Assembly: GCA_025738555.1 (NCBI GenBank)
Contig: JAOVFP010000022.1
Coordinates: forward strand, 1,302,001-1,366,000
DNA length: 64,000 nucleotides
From: Cyathus striatus
Taxonomy: Eukaryota; Basidiomycota; Agaricomycetes; Agaricales; Nidulariaceae
Direction: 5' to 3'
The notes under the pieces are model-generated. The model was not told where the DNA came from. It saw only the letters and a program-made list of their open reading frames with translations, and made no database searches. Position 1 is the stretch's first letter; the number at the start of each line of letters is the position of its first letter. Shown one piece after another: positions 58,152 to 64,000 of the stretch. Position numbers and translations under genes: made by a program.

Positions 58152-61100
58152 TCAACAATCAGATGAACCAAATAATAATTCAGAAAATTCCTCAATAAAT
58201 TCCTCGACAGAAGCAACCTGCTCCTTTCGAACGGACGAAGGCGGTCCCTCACGCACAATGAGCTGATGTGACAGCGCCAGGAGTGGCCACGGCGCCGCAT
58301 GGCCACTGGGAACTGCTTCACTCGTAGTAGGCGTAGTAGGCGGCGGACGAACGAGCACAAAGCTCTGATGAACCAGAAGCAGACGTTGACTGGTCATCAC
58401 TTGCCCGTACACCGTGAGCAGCACCTTTAGGCCAGGAATGACCACAAGGTCATATTGAACATCCGTTGGCAAGCCATTATGGCAGAACTGGTATGTTTTC
58501 AGGAAGCGGAGACTTTTGATAATCTCAGCTGGACCGGTTACGATGGGGGATGTGTGGGTTTCTAAGTAAGCGGTTAGCTACGACTCCTAGGAAGCAAACT
58601 ATGTCTTACGGGAAGTAGGGATAGTTTGGGGAGCGGGTGGTGGCGTATTGACAGAATACGAGAAGCTGGCATCGGAGGTATAAGCGCCGTCTAGTTTTGA
58701 CCGATCGGAATCGAAGAGTTGAACGTATCTAGTCGGAGGATGAGCATACAGCAAAGAAGTAGGGAGATAGATACACACCGACGAAGGAACTCCCTGGCCT
58801 CATTTTCGATCCGATCTTCCTCTTCAGTGGAAAGCCTAAGCACATCCACCACTTCCCCAGCCTCACGATCATCACTGTTGACCCTGGAACTATCTTGAGG
58901 AATTGGACTGCTGTCTTGGGGAGTCTCAACTGGTATCGAAGTAGCACTGCCAACCAACGACACATCCACACCCTCGCTCTTAACTACCACCTCCGTCTCC
59001 TCAACCTTCACAGCCCCCAGCCCAAGCCGCGCCAACGTCTTACTGCGCTTCGGAATAGGTAGCGGCTCCACTTTCACCACATCTTCCCTCTCCTCAACCC
59101 CCCCTGCCCTAACAGAAAAAATCACCTCCTCAGGCTCAGACGAATCAACAACCTCCTCCTCCCTCGGGCCTATCACAGCCTGCCACAAAGGCAACGCAAA
59201 TTCAATCGGCTCATCCACAGGTCCAACACTACTACTAACCTCCCTCGTACTCGTACTCCTCTTCGCACGTGTACTTACTCTTTGGTCATTTCTATCGTTG
59301 GAACAGTCAGACACCCTCGAAGGTCGTTTCCTCTTAGTGCGGGAAGGAGGGGAGGGGGGGCTCACGGCGTTGGAACGGTGTACTGCTACTATCGCGTCTG
59401 CCAGATTATTGCGCGTTTCCACCGGTGCGGGCTCGAGTGTGTCGGACCATACGGGGTTTTCAGATATCCTAATAACAATGAAGTGAGTTTGGGTTAAGGT
59501 AGAACAAGAGGGGTGACGCACCATTCGATAACCAATCCATCATCCCTAGCAACCCTATCAGCTCAAACCACAAACAAAATGAAGGGATGGACAAACCGGA
59601 AAAACACTTTCGTCTTCTGAATCCCTTTCTTCCTCAACTTGCTCAACTCCTCTTTGACATACGCCACGCGACATGCATGCCAATCCGGGCTGGACTTTAG
59701 ACAGTTCGGGCGCATCGGATAGAGGGAGCACGATTCCGTTACTATCCTCCGTGACCTGAGAGGAGTAAGTTCCGGTTCGTGTTTGATCACCACCTCGGGT
59801 GTAGATGAGGGCTCGGATTTGACATGGTGACGCGGTTGAGAGGGGGGTGGGGCAGGTGGTGAAATCGGCTCTGGCTTAATTCGATTAGTGTTTCGTTTAG
59901 GGAGAGGTAAAGTTTTCGGTGTAGCAGGAACCTACAATAACACATTAGCAACTTTTCCAAAAACCAAAAGAAAAAAAGACATACAGGATCAACATCCATC
60001 GGCAGCTCAAGACGCGGAATGTCCTCTTCCTCCTCCTCCACAACCTCATCATGAATCGTACCAACGATAATCTCCCCATCATCAAACTCATTCCTCAAAA
60101 CTTTCCCCTCAACGCTACTTTCATCCTCCTCCTCCTCCTCCCCAACAGCAGCAGGAACAACCATAGCCTGGGGAGGTAACGACTTTTTCGTAGGCACAGC
60201 AATCGGCACACCCCTCTCCGCATACATCCCACCCCGTCCTCTTCCTCTCCCCATTCCCCTTCCCCTAGGTCGCCCACGCCCCCGACCACGATACGCAACT
60301 TGCACCTGCCCAATCCTCCCACTCTGACTTTGCGCCATCGCACTCTGCTGGCTCAGGAGAGGCTTTTTCGCAGACATCGAGGCAAAGGAAGAAGTGGGAT
60401 GAGAAAAGGAAGACTGTTCCGAAGAGGTTAAATGGCTCCCTACATGCGTCGACTGGGAAGTTCCTTCGACAGCATCCCCATTTATATCCCTACCCTTTAC
60501 ACCAGCGCTCAAACGCGTAACACGCGTTGGATTAAAGTGCATGGGAGCTTGGGGCACAGGTTTCGATGCGTGTTGAGCTGCGTGTTGTGATTGTGATTGC
60601 GAGTTTGTAGCTTGTTTCGCAGGTAGAGCTTGAGTATGTTCTTCCCGCTTCTCGCGAAAGTCATCAATAGCTTTCCGGAGACTGTATACCTCGTCCACTT
60701 TCGAACTAGGTGCACGTTCCTCCCATTCCCCGCCTTCCTCCTCGTCTTCATCTCTATCAACGTACACCACATCCTGCCCACTATCCACTTCTCCATCCTC
60801 GCCCCACTCACGCGACGAGCCTTGATCAGAGTCCAACTCTGATCCCGAGCCCTGCATAAATAACGATTCCTTGGACTTCCCCTTCCCTTTGCCCTTATCC
60901 TTGGACGCAGGAACGTCCACGTCCTCCTCATCCTCCTCACCAGAAGAATACGTATCCCTCTTCCGCTTCTCATTCTTCACATTCGTCCTCACCTGAGAAA
61001 GCGGAACATCAACACTCGAAGCTCTAGACGAACTTCCCATCGACGCAGAATCAATAGTCGTCCACGTCGACCCCATTCCATTCCTTGCCGTCGCAGATCC

Positions 61101-64000
61101 ATCTCCAGCAATCGAAGGGACTTGGTTTTGTGAAGAACCAAGAATAGGTACACCCCCACCCGCAGCTCCAGCCCAGGGAGCAGGCCCAGGACGCATACCC
61201 AACGTCTCCAAATACGCATTAAAAGCTCCATTAGCAGCGAGATAGAGAAAGGTCGTGAATGCATTTTGTGCGCTTTCGCCTTGTGGTGCTCCTCCCGGTC
61301 CCGCACTAGCTTGTCCCGCCCCTTGTCCTACACCTTGTTGCCCTCCTACAGGCCCAGGTACGGAAGGAGCAGCAGCTGGCCCGGCCTGACCACCTGACCC
61401 CCACGAACTAACAAACTGCGAAGCAAGCTGACTAGCAAGATGAGCTTGAAATTGCGGATCCGCGATGATCGTATGGGATATATGCGCCGGAAGAGGGAGT
61501 TGTGAGAGGATGTTTTGCGTTGGCTGAGATTGCAATTGCATTTGAGAGGGTTGAGAAGAGGGGGGTTGAGAAGAGAGGGGTTGAGATAAGGAAGAGGATT
61601 GAGAAGAGGAATTTTGACTTTGCGAAGGTTGAGAACGAGATTTAGTGGGAGTCTTAAAAAAAGTCCGAATGTCTTTCCCGCCCTGCCTTTTCTGATTCTG
61701 GTTTAACACTTCCTTCTGTCCCTGCCCCGGACTCGGATTCGGAGGCTCGAAAGGCGACCTCAACGCCCTCCCCTCCAGAGAATCTATACTTCCACCACTA
61801 CCAGACATCCTCCTTCTCTTCAGCGGAGGCAGCGGAGTCTCTTGTGTAGGTCTCGAGGGGAGAGAATGTGGAGGAGGCATAGATTGATTAAGTTGTGATC
61901 TCTTCGGAGTGGGTAGTGGAACCTGCGGAGACGACGACGGTGTAGGTTGTGATGCAGGTTGCGAGAGCTGTGATCTTTTTGGAGTGGGTAGTGGAATTTG
62001 CGAAGACGACGGTGTGGGTTGCGATGCAGACAATTGAGATCTTTTAGGAGTGGGTAGAGGCACTTGTGAATTCGGGGGCGGGGTAGACGTATACTGAGAT
62101 CGCTTAGGGGTGGGTAACGGACCCTGCACCTGAGGCGAACTTGAACTTTGAGTCATACTTTGAGTAGCGAGAGGATCCATAGAGCGCTGAGACCTGCGTG
62201 ACGTAGGCAGCGGAGCTGTATTCGACTGTGGCGAAATGGGACTTTGAGATTGAGATAATTGTGACCTTCGTGGTGTCGGTAATGGCACTTGTGGCGAAGG
62301 CGTAGGTTGAGTAGCGGGAGGATCCATAGAGCGCTGAGACCTCCGTGGCGTAGGCAGCGGAGCCGTATTCGACTGTGGCGAACTGGAACTTTGAGATTGA
62401 GATAATTGCGACCTTCGTGGTGTTGCTAATACCTGTGACGAAGGCATAGGCTGGGAAGCAGGAGGATCCATAGAGCGCTGAGACCTCCGTGGCGTAGGCA
62501 GCGGAGCCGTATTCGACTGTGGCGAACTGGAACTTTGAGATTGAGATAATTGTGACCTTCGTGGTGTCGGTAATGGCACTTGTGGCGAAGGCGTAGGCTG
62601 GGAAGCAGGAGGATCCATAGAGCGCTGAGACCTCCGTGGTGTAGGCAACGGAGCCGTATTCGCCTGTGGCGAACTGGAGGATAATTGCGACCTCCGCGGT
62701 GTTGGTAATACCTGTGACGAAGGCATAGGCTGGGAAGCAGGAGGATCCATAGAGCGCTGAGACCTCCTTGGCGTAGGCAACGGAGCCGTATTCGACTGTG
62801 GCGAACTGGAACTTTGAGATTGGGATAATTGCGACCTTCGTGGTGTTGGTAATACCTGTGGCGAAGGCGTAGGTTGGGAAGCGGGAGGATGCATGGAAGA
62901 TAGTTGGGACCTCTGAGGAGGCGTATGCGACGAACTTGAGCTTTGAGATTGAGAGAGTTGGGACCTGCGAGGTGTCGCTAGCGGTGTTGCCCGCGACGAG
63001 CTTCCAGTATACTGCGATCGTTTGGGGGTAGGTAGAACGGATGGAGAATCATCTTCTTCGACTGCTGTAATCTAATCAGCTTTCGTATCCTATGTAAACA
63101 AGTAATGAAAACGCACCTTTTCTTTTTCCTTTATCAACTATAGGAGGAGGGGGACTAGGAGAAGGAGAAGAAGTAGTAAGATCAATAACTTGATTGCCAT
63201 TCAGAACATCCTCCTCTCGTTCAACCTTGACCTGGGGAACCTTGGCACCAGCACGCGTCGTAACCATCTCTTCCGCAGCTTTCGCCTCGAGCTTAGACCA
63301 ATGCACAATCGGCTCCTTTTTCCTCCCTCTCCTATTAGGATGTATCGACGGTGTTGAAGTTGGCCTTACGCTGGCAGCGGGGAGATGGGTAACTTGTACC
63401 CCCAGTGCATTTTCACGAATTTGATGAAACGCAGAAGCGACGGACGTCCCGGGTTCAATTTCTGACTCGTTCCCATTACCAGTCCCAGTCCCAGGTCCAC
63501 CCGAACTCAAAGCTTGGGGTTGACCAAGACCAAAAGCAAGAAGACCGGGTCTAGGACCGTGACGCGAAACAGCCGTAGCTGTATCCCCCTGCGTAGGCCT
63601 CAGATCAAGTTCGTCTTCTGAAGTCGAAGTCTCTATATTACGTCGTTGATTTTGATTCTGATTGATATGGCCATGTCCATTGACGTCCACTGAACCAGAA
63701 GCAGCAGCGCCCATCCGACCACCCCTCCAACCACCCCTCGAGCTCCCTCTCCATCCAGAATCACCAGAACCAGAACCAAAATTCATGCCAGAACCACGAG
63801 CACGTCCTCGAAATCCCCTCTGCCACCCAGTCCCACGTCCTCTTCCTCGCCCACGATAAGAACTATTATGATTCCCCTCGCGCAAGAGAGGAGGAGCGAC
63901 TTGATGTTTGCGCTTTCGCAAGCCTTCGTTGGGCTGAAGATCTTCTTGGTGGACAGGGCCGGTGGATATGGATGGGACACCGTATTGGTTTAGGCTGTGT
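58152..64000 (-). CDS. Large low-complexity protein with RGG tracts, PTPRRSQ repeats and a C-terminal NTF2-like domain (5' end beyond window)
   Basis: Seven exons in the window close in frame: 64000-63117, 63064-59985, 59931-59597, 59545-59522 (24 nt), 59468-58779, 58728-58610 and 58561-58152, about 1847 codons; the frame is open to the right edge. Order of parts: RGG/RGR-rich RNA-binding-type tract (63740-63880), a SUMO-interaction-like VIDLT (near 63185), the tandem PTPRRSQ repeats, Ser/Gln-rich and Gly/Ala-rich stretches, a second RGRGRGRPRGRG tract (about 60240-60290), a small conserved block YPMRPNCLKSSPDWHACRVA through FFRDDGLVIEW, and a C-terminal domain beginning FLRRYVQLFDSDRSKL with LTVYGQVMTSQRLLLVHQSFVL. 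The last resembles the NTF2 domain of mRNA exporters (Mex67/NXF1), but no LRR or UBA domain is visible. A nuclear RNA-handling role is inference. Confidence 0.75.
61860..63060 (-). repeat. In-frame tandem repeats coding for PTPRRSQ units
   Basis: About fifteen copies of PTPRRSQ/PTPKRSQ separated by Ser/Gln/Pro spacers. A higher-order unit of roughly 48 residues (about 144 nt), beginning SMDPPASQP or SMDPPATQP and holding two PTPRRSQ cores, is repeated about five times between 62160 and 62890 with high nucleotide identity, so recent expansion is likely. Confidence 0.85.

Overview
The window is nuclear DNA of a filamentous basidiomycete, most likely a mushroom-forming Agaricomycete. Genes are split by many short GT-AG introns (about 50-60 nt), exons are small, and the gene families are typical of that class: an ent-kaurene-oxidase-like P450, a trichodiene-synthase-superfamily terpene synthase, pirins, COMT-type O-methyltransferases, a rhodopsin-fold membrane protein and an Amt/MEP transporter. 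Species cannot be told from sequence alone. I rebuilt exons by hand from splice consensus, reading-frame closure and comparison between paralogs; no transcript or database search was available.

Left part (1-27 kb), all genes on the minus strand: a P450 cut by the left edge (1-2117), pirin copy 1 (5108-6090), an LRR-like protein (6849-7970), a terpene synthase (8377-9622), then pirin copies 2, 3 and 4, each followed by 3-5 kb of non-coding repeat-rich DNA. Copies 2-4 sit in three tandem segmental duplications (about 10.45-16.9, 16.9-21.6 and 21.6-27.05 kb). The spacers carry a family of tRNA-Asp(GTC)-like, intron-bearing sequences in both orientations. Pirin copy 2 is broken by a 2-nt frameshift. 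A diverged inverted repeat (3.85-4.19 and 12.33-12.66 kb) flanks pirin 1, the LRR gene, the terpene synthase and pirin 2.

Middle part (28-43.5 kb), ordinary single-copy genes: a rhodopsin-domain (Pth11-like) membrane protein (+), a PEP mutase/isocitrate-lyase-superfamily enzyme with a 10-nt micro-exon (+), an acid ceramidase/NAAA-like hydrolase (+), a 1270-residue methyltransferase with a very long disordered N-terminus (-), and an ammonium transporter (+).

Right part (46.3-64 kb), all minus strand: four tandem 11-exon O-methyltransferase paralogs in different states of decay. Copies 3 and 4 look intact. Copy 1 has lost a splice acceptor and the catalytic His. Copy 2 has several indels, a ruined SAM-binding glycine motif, and a 288-bp MITE in its last intron. 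The window ends in a large low-complexity protein with RGG tracts, PTPRRSQ repeats and a C-terminal NTF2-like domain, cut by the right edge.

Terpene synthase, P450, pirins (cupin oxidoreductase/regulator family) and O-methyltransferases in one 58-kb stretch could suggest specialised metabolism, but the long non-biosynthetic middle makes a single gene cluster speculative. No CRISPR, phage or recognisable defence system is present. The most unusual signals are the tandem pirin array with its conserved promoter footprint, the tRNA-Asp-like element family riding on it, and the graded decay of the O-methyltransferase array.
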